Below are positions 1-5,463 of a DNA stretch of 6,985 nt, piece after piece. Within the stretch, counting starts at the first letter, position 1. Each line of letters begins with the position of its first letter. Made by a program: the position numbers and the translations under genes. This DNA is from Oscillospiraceae bacterium (lineage in GTDB: Bacteria > Bacillota > Clostridia > Oscillospirales > Ruminococcaceae): NCBI GenBank assembly GCA_016302655.1, contig JAEDNF010000083.1, positions 1-6,985 on the forward strand, read 5' to 3'. The notes beneath the pieces are model-generated. The model worked only from the letters and a program-made list of their open reading frames with translations. It ran no database searches and was not told where the DNA came from.

Positions 1-292
1 TCTGTCCGTTTGCGCCGTTTGCAGTCATAGCAAGAGCCAATGTTACCGACAGAGGCGAGATAAGCGTGTTCTGATTATCGGAAAAGCTTTTTTTGAACAG
101 TTCTACGGAAAAATCGGAATATGCCTGCTTGAATTTATCATCGGTTTTTATTGAATCGTGTTTTGCGGCTTTGATATTTTCCATCAAATCACCGGACTGC
201 TGAGACTGAGCTGACTGACAGCCGCCGATTGTGAGTGAAGTTATAAGTGTCGACACAGCCGCTATGCCTGATATAATTTGTTTTGCTTTCAT
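1..292 (-). CDS. Serpin-family lipoprotein, N-terminal part (runs off the left edge)
   Basis: Probable secreted serine (or cysteine) protease inhibitor of the serpin family, anchored to the outer face of the membrane by lipid. Only the first 97 codons are present. The start ATG (292-290) has a strong ribosome binding site, AAGGAGG, five bases upstream. Residues 1-24 form a lipoprotein signal peptide: K2 and K4, a hydrophobic stretch, then I22-G23-G24 before C25, an acceptable lipobox. A Gln/Ser-rich linker follows (about 26-34). The serpin match is at residues 75-97: N75, then ISPLSV (78-83), LALAMTANGANG (85-96), which corresponds to the conserved N-x-x-x-SP-x-S start of helix B and the 'A-x-x-NGA-x-G-x-T' region of serpins. 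A full serpin needs about 350-400 residues, so the reactive-centre loop that sets the target lies outside the window and the target protease cannot be predicted. It has its own promoter, divergent from xylB. Family assignment is fairly sure; inhibitory activity is inferred. Confidence 0.85.
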   Translation of the reverse strand, partial: MKAKQIISGIAAVSTLITSLTIGGCQSAQSQQSGDLMENIKAAKHDSIKTDDKFKQAYSDFSVELFKKSFSDNQNTLISPLSVTLALAMTANGANGQ

Positions 293-308
293 GTTATCCT
301 CCTTGAAG

Positions 309-322
309 TTATATTAATATAA
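309..322. repeat. 14-bp perfect AT palindrome in the serpin leader
   Basis: TTATATTAATATAA reads the same on both strands. It lies between the predicted serpin transcription start (about 343) and its ribosome binding site (298-304). It could be a protein-binding site or a weak hairpin next to the ribosome binding site, but an all-AT palindrome of this length may also arise by chance in AT-rich leader DNA. Confidence 0.35.
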
Positions 323-349
323 AGGTATTCGTATCATTACTCTGGATTC

Positions 350-378
350 AGTATACATTATATCAACTTGCAAGTCAA
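350..378 (-). promoter_or_regulatory. Sigma-A-type promoter of the serpin gene
   Basis: On the minus strand, a -35 box TTGACT (378-373) and a -10 box TATACT (355-350) are separated by exactly 17 bp, each one base from consensus. The start point would be near 343, giving a leader of about 50 bases. A block of four phased repeats begins two bases upstream of the -35 box, a position from which a bound regulator could contact RNA polymerase or block it. Confidence 0.75.
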
Positions 379-380
379 TA

Positions 381-424
381 ATAGTTACAGAATTGTAACC
401 AAATTGTTACCGGATTGTAACAAA
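381..424. repeat. Four tandem 11-bp-phased ATWGTWAC repeats; candidate response-regulator binding array
   Basis: The 8-mer ATWGTWAC occurs four times, at 381, 392, 403 and 414, always 11 bp apart: ATAGTTAC, ATTGTAAC, ATTGTTAC, ATTGTAAC, with unrelated 3-base spacers. Because GTTAC and GTAAC are reverse complements and alternate, the same block can be read as two 16-bp dyads (384-399 and 406-421) whose centres are 22 bp apart. Read on the minus strand, in the direction of the serpin gene, the units are GTWAC(A/T)AT. They match the Bacillus PhoP-type box TT(A/T/C)ACA with 5-bp spacers at five of six bases in three units and four of six in the last. Direct repeats with 11-bp phasing are typical of OmpR/PhoB-family response regulators. 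The repeat is seen directly; the regulator is inferred. No regulator gene is in the window. Confidence 0.75.
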
Positions 425-504
425 TCGGCATTTGTTCGGTTTGCCTGCGTCAGAGGAATTTACAAAGACGCTTCTCTAATTTATTTGATATTTCGGTTTT
501 TCTA

Positions 505-534
505 TTGACAAAAGCCGCTGTGATAGATTATAAT
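505..534 (+). promoter_or_regulatory. Sigma-A-type promoter of xylB and probably the genes after it
   Basis: A perfect -35 TTGACA (505-510) and a perfect -10 TATAAT (529-534) are separated by 18 bp. The start point is expected near 541, about 65 bases before the xylB start codon. No equally good promoter was found in the gaps before the four following genes, so this one may drive much of the row. Between the repeat block and this promoter (425-504) only a weak GCGTC/GACGC inverted pair (447-451, 467-471) was seen. Confidence 0.8.
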
Positions 535-545
535 TATGTAAGGAG

Positions 546-563
546 CGTGTAAGTTTTTACACG
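546..563 (+). promoter_or_regulatory. 18-bp dyad just downstream of the xylB promoter; candidate operator or leader hairpin
   Basis: CGTGTAA (546-552) and TTACACG (557-563) are perfect 7-bp inverted arms around GTTT. The element begins about five bases after the predicted transcription start, where a bound repressor would block transcription; in RNA it would form a small hairpin in the xylB leader. No T-run follows, so it is not a terminator. The controlling protein is unknown; the arms do not resemble the known Bacillus XylR operator. Confidence 0.5.
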
Positions 564-592
564 GTGAAATTCTATGAAGTTTTTTGTGTTTT

Positions 593-599
593 AAGGAGA
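593..599 (+). promoter_or_regulatory. Ribosome binding site that fixes the xylB start
   Basis: AAGGAGA lies six bases before ATG 606. An in-frame GTG at 564 would add 14 residues (beginning MKFYEVF) but has no good ribosome binding site and places extra residues before the conserved N-terminal GVDIGTSGT strand, so ATG 606 is preferred. Confidence 0.8.
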
Positions 600-605
600 A
601 AAGAT

Positions 606-2135
606 ATGGCATACATATTAGGCGTTGATATAGGTACATCCGGTACAAAGACCGTTCTTTTCAGCGAGGACGGTACTCCTGTTGCTTCGGCGCTTTATGA
701 TTATCCTCTTTATACCCCCTGCAACGGTTATGCAGAGCAGGACCCTGCAGATTGGTGGAATGCTTGCGTGAACGGTATCCGTGATGTCGTAAACAAAAGC
801 GGTGTTCCTGCACAGGAGATAAAGGGTATAGGTCTTTCGGGACAGATGCATGGACTTGTTATGCTGGACAAGGATAATAAAGTTATCAGAAACAGCATTA
901 TCTGGTGCGATCAGCGTACCGCAAAAGAAGTTGTTGAGATAACCGAAAAGGTAGGACACGACAGACTTATCGAAATTACGGCTAACCCTGCTATCACAGG
1001 ATTTACTGCCGCAAAGATAATGTGGGTTAAAAACAACGAGCCCGATAACTATGAAAAATGCCGTCATATACTGCTCCCCAAGGATTATATAAGATTTATG
1101 CTGACCGGTGAGTTTGCAACAGAAGTATCAGATGCGTCGGGTATGCAGCTTCTTGATATCCCCGGCAGATGCTGGTCTGATGAGGTGCTGACAAAGCTCG
1201 GTATCGATAAGTCGCTTCTTGCAAAGGTTTATGAAAGCCCTGAGATAACAGGTACGATAACAAAGGCAGTAGCTCAGGCAACAGGACTTGCAGAGGGCAC
1301 TCCAGTTGTAGGCGGCGCAGGAGATAATGCGGCAGCAGCTGTAGGAACAGGCGTTGTAGAAGACGGCAAAGCGTTTACCACTATCGGTTCAAGCGGTGTT
1401 GTGTTTGCACATACTTCTTCTATATCAATTGATCCCAAGGGCAGAGTTCACACATTCTGCTGTGCAGTTCCGGGTTGCTGGCATGTTATGGGCGTTACAC
1501 AGTCGGCAGGACTTTCGCTCAAATGGTTCAGAGATAACTTTGCGTGGAGCGAAATGGAAACAGCCGCTTCAATGGGCGTAGATCCTTATTATATTATGGA
1601 TAAAGAAGCAGACAGTGTGCCGATAGGCGCAAACAGACTTCTTTATATGCCTTATCTCAACGGTGAAAGAACACCGCACCTTGATCCCAATGTACGAGGC
1701 GCATTTGTAGGTCTTTCTACAATGCATAAGAAGAGAGATATGCTCAGAGCCGTTATGGAGGGCGTTTCATACTCTCTTCGTGACTGCGTTGAGGTAATGC
1801 GTGAGATGAATATAGATATCAACGATATGATGGCTTGCGGCGGAGGCGGAACATCTCCTCTGTGGCGTCAGATGCTTGCCGATCTTTATGGATGCAGTGT
1901 AAAAACTACCGCAAATAAGGAAGGCCCCGCACTCGGCGTTGCTCTTCTTGCGGCTGTTGGAGCAGGAATATACAGCTCCGTTCCCGAAGCTTGCAAGGCT
2001 GTTATAAAGCCCGAAAAGATTCAGGAGCCTATTGCCGAAAACAGCGCTAAATACGAAAAGGTATACGCTCTTTACAAGAAGCTGTATCCTGCAATGAAGG
2101 CTAATTTCGAGGAACTGGCACAGCTTACTGTATAA
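606..2135 (+). CDS. xylB: Xylulokinase (FGGY carbohydrate kinase)
   Basis: Cytoplasmic enzyme that phosphorylates D-xylulose with ATP to xylulose 5-phosphate, the entry point of xylose into the pentose phosphate pathway. The 509-residue product has the family's usual length. The N-terminal ribonuclease-H-like domain opens with [10 protein letters not shown] (6-15), with D8 at the expected ATP/metal-contact position. The xylulokinase sugar-binding motif M81-H82-G83 is present in GLSGQMHG (76-83), followed by WCDQRT (100-105). D240 in GGAGDN (236-241) matches the catalytic base. The C-terminal domain carries [13 protein letters not shown] and the ATP-binding [11 protein letters not shown] loop. 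The ending, with Y-x-x-LY and LYPAMK, is typical of XylB. Transcription probably starts from the promoter at 505-534, past the 546-563 dyad, which may make it sugar-responsive. Xylose isomerase and transporter genes are not in the window. Other FGGY kinases (glycerol, gluconate, ribulose) are less likely given the MHG motif. Confidence 0.93.
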   Translation: MAYILGVDIGTSGTKTVLFSEDGTPVASALYDYPLYTPCNGYAEQDPADWWNACVNGIRDVVNKSGVPAQEIKGIGLSGQMHGLVMLDKDNKVIRNSIIWCDQRTAKEVVEITEKVGHDRLIEITANPAITGFTAAKIMWVKNNEPDNYEKCRHILLPKDYIRFMLTGEFATEVSDASGMQLLDIPGRCWSDEVLTKLGIDKSLLAKVYESPEITGTITKAVAQATGLAEGTPVVGGAGDNAAAAVGTGVVEDGKAFTTIGSSGVVFAHTSSISIDPKGRVHTFCCAVPGCWHVMGVTQSAGLSLKWFRDNFAWSEMETAASMGVDPYYIMDKEADSVPIGANRLLYMPYLNGERTPHLDPNVRGAFVGLSTMHKKRDMLRAVMEGVSYSLRDCVEVMREMNIDINDMMACGGGGTSPLWRQMLADLYGCSVKTTANKEGPALGVALLAAVGAGIYSSVPEACKAVIKPEKIQEPIAENSAKYEKVYALYKKLYPAMKANFEELAQLTV

Positions 2136-2140
2136 TGCTT

Positions 2141-2161
2141 ACAACGGGAAGACGGCGTTGT
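2141..2161 (+). other. Potential RNA hairpin after xylB
   Basis: ACAACG (2141-2146) can pair with CGTTGT (2156-2161) around a 9-base loop, beginning five bases after the xylB stop codon. A competing pair, ACGGC (2152-2156) with GCCGT (2168-2172), cannot form at the same time. No T-run follows, so termination is unlikely. Confidence 0.35.
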
Positions 2162-2190
2162 GTGTTTGCCGTTTACCGCTGAATATATTA

Positions 2191-2206
2191 TTCGGGACAG
2201 CCCGAA
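2191..2206 (+). other. Hairpin touching the transaldolase ribosome binding site
   Basis: TTCGGG (2191-2196) and CCCGAA (2201-2206) are perfect 6-bp arms with a 4-base loop, ACAG. The 3' arm runs into the ribosome binding site (AAAAGGAG, 2205-2212), so the folded RNA would place a stem directly against it. It may tune translation or protect a processed 5' end; no T-run, so not a terminator. Confidence 0.45.
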
Positions 2207-2212
2207 AAGGAG
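2205..2212 (+). promoter_or_regulatory. Ribosome binding site that fixes the transaldolase start
   Basis: AAAAGGAG lies five bases before ATG 2218. A TTG at 2158 is in frame but would add 20 residues unlike the family before the conserved MKLFIDTA start, so 2218 is chosen. Confidence 0.8.
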
Positions 2213-2217
2213 TTAAT

Positions 2218-2871
2218 ATGAAGTTATTTATTGACACTGCCAATGTTGACGATATCAGACGCGCCAACGACATGGGAATTATCTGCGGAGTTACTACAAA
2301 CCCCTCTCTTATAGCTAAAGAGGGCAGAGATTTTAAGCAGGTAGTTAAAGAAATCACAGAGATAGTTGACGGACCTGTTTCTGCGGAAGTTATTTCGCTC
2401 GAAGCAGACAAGATGGTTGAAGAGGCGCTTCCTCTTGCCGCTATCCACAAGAATATTGTTATCAAACTGCCTATGTGCGAAGAAGGTCTTAAGGCCTGCA
2501 AACAGCTTACTGCAAAGGGAATAAAGACAAATGTTACTCTTGTATTCTCTGCCGCACAGGCTTTACTTGCCGCAAGAGCCGGCGCTACTTTTGTAAGCCC
2601 TTTCCTCGGCAGACGTGATGATATAGGTATGGAAGGTATGAGTCTTATTGAAGAGATCGTTGATATTTTCAACGCTCAGGGTATCGAAACAGAGATAATC
2701 GCCGCTTCTATACGCAATCCTATGCATGTTACACAGGCCGCAAGACTTGGATGTGACATTGCAACCGTACCGATGAATGTTCTTCTCCAGATGCTTAAGC
2801 ATCCGCTTACCGACAACGGTATAGAAAGATTCCTTAAGGACTGGGAAGGATTCACTTCAAAGCAGAAGTAA
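2218..2871 (+). CDS. tal: Small transaldolase (TalC/FSA family)
   Basis: Cytoplasmic enzyme that moves a dihydroxyacetone unit between sugar phosphates (sedoheptulose 7-phosphate plus glyceraldehyde 3-phosphate to erythrose 4-phosphate plus fructose 6-phosphate). The 217-residue protein has the length of the compact single-domain TIM-barrel subfamily. Seen in the sequence: MKLFIDTAN (1-9), GVTTNPSLI (24-32), the Schiff-base lysine K83 in NIVIKLP (79-85), TNVTLVFS (104-111) and the SPF-x-GR-x-DD-x-G segment (127-137). Two positions separate transaldolases from fructose 6-phosphate aldolases: Gln59 and Tyr131 of E. coli FSA align here with E57 and F129, the transaldolase-like choice. It follows xylB by 82 bases, fitting a role in xylose and pentose phosphate metabolism. 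The family is sure; the exact activity is inferred from those two residues. Confidence 0.92.
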   Translation: MKLFIDTANVDDIRRANDMGIICGVTTNPSLIAKEGRDFKQVVKEITEIVDGPVSAEVISLEADKMVEEALPLAAIHKNIVIKLPMCEEGLKACKQLTAKGIKTNVTLVFSAAQALLAARAGATFVSPFLGRRDDIGMEGMSLIEEIVDIFNAQGIETEIIAASIRNPMHVTQAARLGCDIATVPMNVLLQMLKHPLTDNGIERFLKDWEGFTSKQK

Positions 2872-2874
2872 ACA

Positions 2875-2900
2875 AAGCGGTGTGCTTGGCACAAACGCTT
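2875..2900 (+). other. Potential RNA hairpin between tal and glyA
   Basis: AAGCG (2875-2879) pairs with CGCTT (2896-2900), and inside it TGTGC (2881-2885) pairs with GCACA (2889-2893) around a TTG loop, giving two 5-bp helices joined by a small internal loop. The bases after it are AAAATAACCG, not a T-run, so it should not stop transcription. It sits in the short leader of glyA. It is too small to be a glycine or other known riboswitch. Confidence 0.4.
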
Positions 2901-2910
2901 AAAATAACCG

Positions 2911-2916
2911 AAAGGA
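2911..2916 (+). promoter_or_regulatory. Ribosome binding site that fixes the glyA start
   Basis: AAAGGA lies eight bases before ATG 2925. An in-frame GTG at 2880 would add 15 residues and would put its own start inside the 2875-2900 hairpin with no ribosome binding site; the shorter form also gives the usual GlyA length. Confidence 0.75.
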
Positions 2917-2924
2917 CAAATGAA

Positions 2925-4181
2925 ATGTACAGTAATTTAGTTGACACGATCGGATTTCTCAAAGGTGAAGATCCCGATGTTGCTGAGGCGATGGACAAAG
3001 AACTTGCCCGTCAGAAGAGAAACCTTGAACTTATTGCGAGCGAGAACATAGTATCTCCTGCCGTTATGGCGGCAATGGGCAGCGTTCTTACGAACAAATA
3101 TGCGGAAGGCTATCCTGCTAAGCGTTACTACGGCGGATGCGAGGCCGTTGATATCGTAGAAAATATCGCTATTGAGCGTGCCTGCAAGCTGTTCGGCGCA
3201 AAATATGCAAATGTTCAGGCTCACTCAGGCGCTCAGGCAAATACGGCAGTATATTTTGCACTGCTCGAACCCGGTGATACCGTACTCGGTATGAGCCTTG
3301 CACACGGAGGACATCTGACTCACGGTTCTCCCGTAAATATTTCGGGTAAATATTTCAACTTCGTTCCTTACGGACTTGATGAAGAAACCGGCAGACTGAA
3401 TTACGACAATATACTTGCTCTTGCAAAAGAGCATAAGCCTAAGCTGATTGTAGCCGGTGCAAGTGCATACCCCAGAGCTATCGACTTTGAAAAGCTCTCT
3501 GCTATAGCAAAAGAGGTAGGAGCATACCTTATGGTAGATATGGCTCATATCGCAGGCCTTGTTGCAGGCGGTCAGCATATGTCTCCCGTGCCTTATGCCG
3601 ATGTTGTTACAACTACAACTCATAAGACGCTGAGAGGTCCCAGAGGCGGACTTATCCTCACAAACGATGAAGAGCTTGCAAAGAAGATTAACAAGGCTAT
3701 ATTCCCCGGCATACAGGGCGGTCCGCTTATGCATGTAATTGCGGCAAAGGCTGTTTGCTTCGGTGAAGCGTTAAAGCCTGAGTTTACCGAATATGCAAAG
3801 CAGATAGTTAAGAATGCTTCTGTTCTTGCAGATTCTTTACTTGAAAAGGGCTTCAACTTAGTATCCGGCGGTACAGATAACCACCTTATGCTTGTTGACC
3901 TCCAGCCTTTCAACATTACGGGAAAAGAGCTCGAGAAGAAGCTCGATGAGGTATATATTACCGTTAATAAGAATGCTATTCCCAATGATCCTCAGAGCCC
4001 GTTTATAACAAGCGGCGTTCGTATAGGCACACCTGCCGTTACTACAAGAGGTCTTAAAGAAGAAGATATGAAGGAAATAGCTCAGTGTATCTATCTTACT
4101 GCTACAGATTTCGAAAACAGCGCAGATAAGGTAAGAGAGACGGTTACCGGCATTTGCCGTAAATATCCGCTGTACGAATAA
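2925..4181 (+). CDS. glyA: Serine hydroxymethyltransferase
   Basis: Cytoplasmic PLP enzyme that converts serine and tetrahydrofolate to glycine and 5,10-methylene-tetrahydrofolate, the main source of one-carbon units for purines, thymidylate and methionine. The product is 418 residues, against 417 for E. coli GlyA. Seen in order: LELIASEN (34-41), the substrate-site region [15 protein letters not shown] (57-71), cofactor-contact AHSGAQAN (99-106), AHGGHLTHG (126-134), the D205-MA-H208 pair that contacts the PLP ring, and the PLP-binding lysine K234 in [14 protein letters not shown] (229-242). No key residue is missing. It lies 53 bases after the transaldolase gene and a weak terminator follows it, so it may be read from the xylB promoter; no promoter of its own is evident in the gap. 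Confidence 0.97.
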   Translation: MYSNLVDTIGFLKGEDPDVAEAMDKELARQKRNLELIASENIVSPAVMAAMGSVLTNKYAEGYPAKRYYGGCEAVDIVENIAIERACKLFGAKYANVQAHSGAQANTAVYFALLEPGDTVLGMSLAHGGHLTHGSPVNISGKYFNFVPYGLDEETGRLNYDNILALAKEHKPKLIVAGASAYPRAIDFEKLSAIAKEVGAYLMVDMAHIAGLVAGGQHMSPVPYADVVTTTTHKTLRGPRGGLILTNDEELAKKINKAIFPGIQGGPLMHVIAAKAVCFGEALKPEFTEYAKQIVKNASVLADSLLEKGFNLVSGGTDNHLMLVDLQPFNITGKELEKKLDEVYITVNKNAIPNDPQSPFITSGVRIGTPAVTTRGLKEEDMKEIAQCIYLTATDFENSADKVRETVTGICRKYPLYE

Positions 4182-4191
4182 TATTCACATG

Positions 4192-4219
4192 AAAACGAGA
4201 GATATTATCCCTCGTTTTT
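4192..4219 (+). terminator. Possible weak, two-way intrinsic terminator after glyA
   Basis: AAAACGAG (4192-4199) pairs perfectly with CTCGTTTT (4211-4218); GAT/ATC can pair further inside after one mismatch, leaving a 3-base loop. The run of five Ts (4215-4219) mostly lies within the stem and the next bases are GTGC, so termination is probably partial. The A-run on the 5' side gives the same shape on the other strand. No clear promoter lies between it and the next gene, so read-through probably supplies the PRPP synthetase message. Confidence 0.55.
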
Positions 4220-4257
4220 GTGCTGTATTAAATGTGATAACAGAAAGGAATATATAA

Positions 4258-5406
4258 ATGACAGCATCAGCAAGAGATATAATTTTTAACCACTCTGAGA
4301 GAGTAGCTCCTCTGGGACTTATAGCAATTCCCGGTTCGGAAGAGCTTGGCAAGAAGGTCAACGATTACCTTGTAGCCTGGTCGCAGGAAGCCGGCTACGA
4401 TTATGACAATTTCCTCATTGAAAATGAGTGCCCGAGGTTTTCTTCGGGTGACGGTAAGGGACTTATAAAGAATACGGTAAGAGGCTATGATGTATTCATA
4501 ATCGCCGATTTCGGCAATTACAGCCTTGAGTATCCGCTCTTCGGCAAGATGAACCGTATGTCTCCCGATGACCATTTCCAGAACCTCAAGCGTATAATAC
4601 AGGCTATAGGTGGTAAGGCTCATCGTATCAATGTTATAATGCCTATCCTTTACGGCGGCAGACAGCACAGAAGAAACTACAGAGAGTCGCTTGACTGTGC
4701 TGTGGCTCTTCAGGAACTTCAGAACATGGGTGTTGAGAATATCATAACTTTCGACGCTCACGATCCGAGAGTATGCAACGCAGTTCCGCTGATGGGCTTT
4801 GACAACATAATTCCCACCTACCAGGTTCTTAAGGCATTATTCAAGTATGTCAAGGACTTCAAGATGGACAAGGATCATTTCACCGTTGTAAGCCCCGATG
4901 AAGGCGCTCTCAACAGAAATATGTATTATTCATCAGTTCTCGGAGTCGATCTCGGTATGTTCTACAAGAGGCGTGACTATTCACAGGTAGTAAACGGACG
5001 CAATCCTATAGTAGCGCACGAATATCTTGGAAACTCTGTTGAAGGCAAGGATGTTTTCATTGCCGATGATATCATTTCATCGGGTGAGTCGATGCTTGAT
5101 ATTGCAATAGAGCTGAAAAAGCGCAATGCAAAGAGGATTTTTGCATACGCAACTTATCCTATTTTCACAAACGGACTTGATTCTTTCGACAAGGCTTACG
5201 CAGAGGGTAAGATCGACTATGTATTCGGTACAAACCTTTCATACAGAACACCTGAACTGCTCAGCAGAGAATGGTTCTGCGAGGTTGATGTATCAAAGTA
5301 TCTGTCATATCTCATTATGGCACTCAATCACGATATGTCTATCAGCAAGGTTATAGATCCTCACCAGAAGATTAGCACTTTGCTTGAAAAACACATGAAC
5401 GACTAA
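4258..5406 (+). CDS. prs: Divergent long-form ribose-phosphate pyrophosphokinase (PRPP synthetase)
   Basis: Probable cytoplasmic enzyme making PRPP from ribose 5-phosphate and ATP, for purine, pyrimidine, histidine, tryptophan and NAD synthesis. At 382 residues it is longer than classical enzymes (about 315). Both phosphoribosyltransferase-like domains can be traced. RFSSGDGKG (60-68) stands for the usual RFSDGE; GYDVFII (76-82) follows. PILYGGRQHRR (129-139) stands for PYFGYARQDRK. FDAHD (165-169) replaces the DLHA metal-binding signature but keeps D166 and H168. SPDEGALNR (212-220) stands for SPDVGGVVRA. K237-R238-R239 matches the flexible-loop catalytic KRR, and FIADDIISSGES (267-278) is the PRPP/ribose-phosphate loop with D270-D271. 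ATG 4258 has AAAGGA eight bases upstream. The altered signatures leave room for a different substrate or a regulatory role, but the catalytic Lys/Arg and acidic loop are kept, so an active enzyme is the likelier reading. Confidence 0.8.
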   Translation: MTASARDIIFNHSERVAPLGLIAIPGSEELGKKVNDYLVAWSQEAGYDYDNFLIENECPRFSSGDGKGLIKNTVRGYDVFIIADFGNYSLEYPLFGKMNRMSPDDHFQNLKRIIQAIGGKAHRINVIMPILYGGRQHRRNYRESLDCAVALQELQNMGVENIITFDAHDPRVCNAVPLMGFDNIIPTYQVLKALFKYVKDFKMDKDHFTVVSPDEGALNRNMYYSSVLGVDLGMFYKRRDYSQVVNGRNPIVAHEYLGNSVEGKDVFIADDIISSGESMLDIAIELKKRNAKRIFAYATYPIFTNGLDSFDKAYAEGKIDYVFGTNLSYRTPELLSREWFCEVDVSKYLSYLIMALNHDMSISKVIDPHQKISTLLEKHMND

Positions 5407-5413
5407 ATAAAAC

Positions 5414-5440
5414 TGCCTCCGCTTGTTATCGGCGGGGGCA
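5414..5440. terminator. GC-rich hairpin between prs and rarA; tail fits minus-strand termination better
   Basis: TGCCTCCGC (5414-5422) pairs with GCGGGGGCA (5432-5440), nine pairs with one G-U, and a 9-base loop. This is the most stable hairpin in the row. On the plus strand it is followed by ATCTTATAG, a poor T-run; on the minus strand it is followed by GTTTTATTT, a good one. It may slow or partly end plus-strand transcription, or stop antisense transcripts entering prs from the right. Confidence 0.5.
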
Positions 5441-5463
5441 ATCTTATAGTATAGGAGAATAAT

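Noticed and set aside
357..362. TATAAT on the minus strand as the serpin -10 box
   Set aside because: It lies only 10 bp from the TTGACT -35 box; the overlapping TATACT at 350-355 has the correct 17-bp spacing.
381..424. Short phased repeats as a miniature CRISPR array
   Set aside because: Units of 8 bp with 3-bp spacers are far too short for CRISPR and no cas gene is present; the promoter-side position fits a binding array.
447..471. GCGTC/GACGC inverted pair as a regulatory element
   Set aside because: Five-bp arms around a 15-base loop are weak and likely by chance.
618..1067. 149-codon minus-strand open frame inside xylB
   Set aside because: It is fully antisense to a conserved gene, has no ribosome binding site or recognisable motif, and its composition is what a reversed coding frame gives.
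2872..2924. Glycine riboswitch or other riboswitch upstream of glyA
   Set aside because: The gap is only 53 bases and holds a simple two-helix hairpin; glycine riboswitches need a much larger conserved structure.
3225..3734. 169-codon minus-strand open frame inside glyA
   Set aside because: Antisense shadow of the conserved PLP-site region of glyA; no family resemblance or start signal.
4220..4257. A separate promoter for the PRPP synthetase gene
   Set aside because: No -35/-10 pair with acceptable spacing was found; GATAAC at 4235-4240 has no partner at the right distance.
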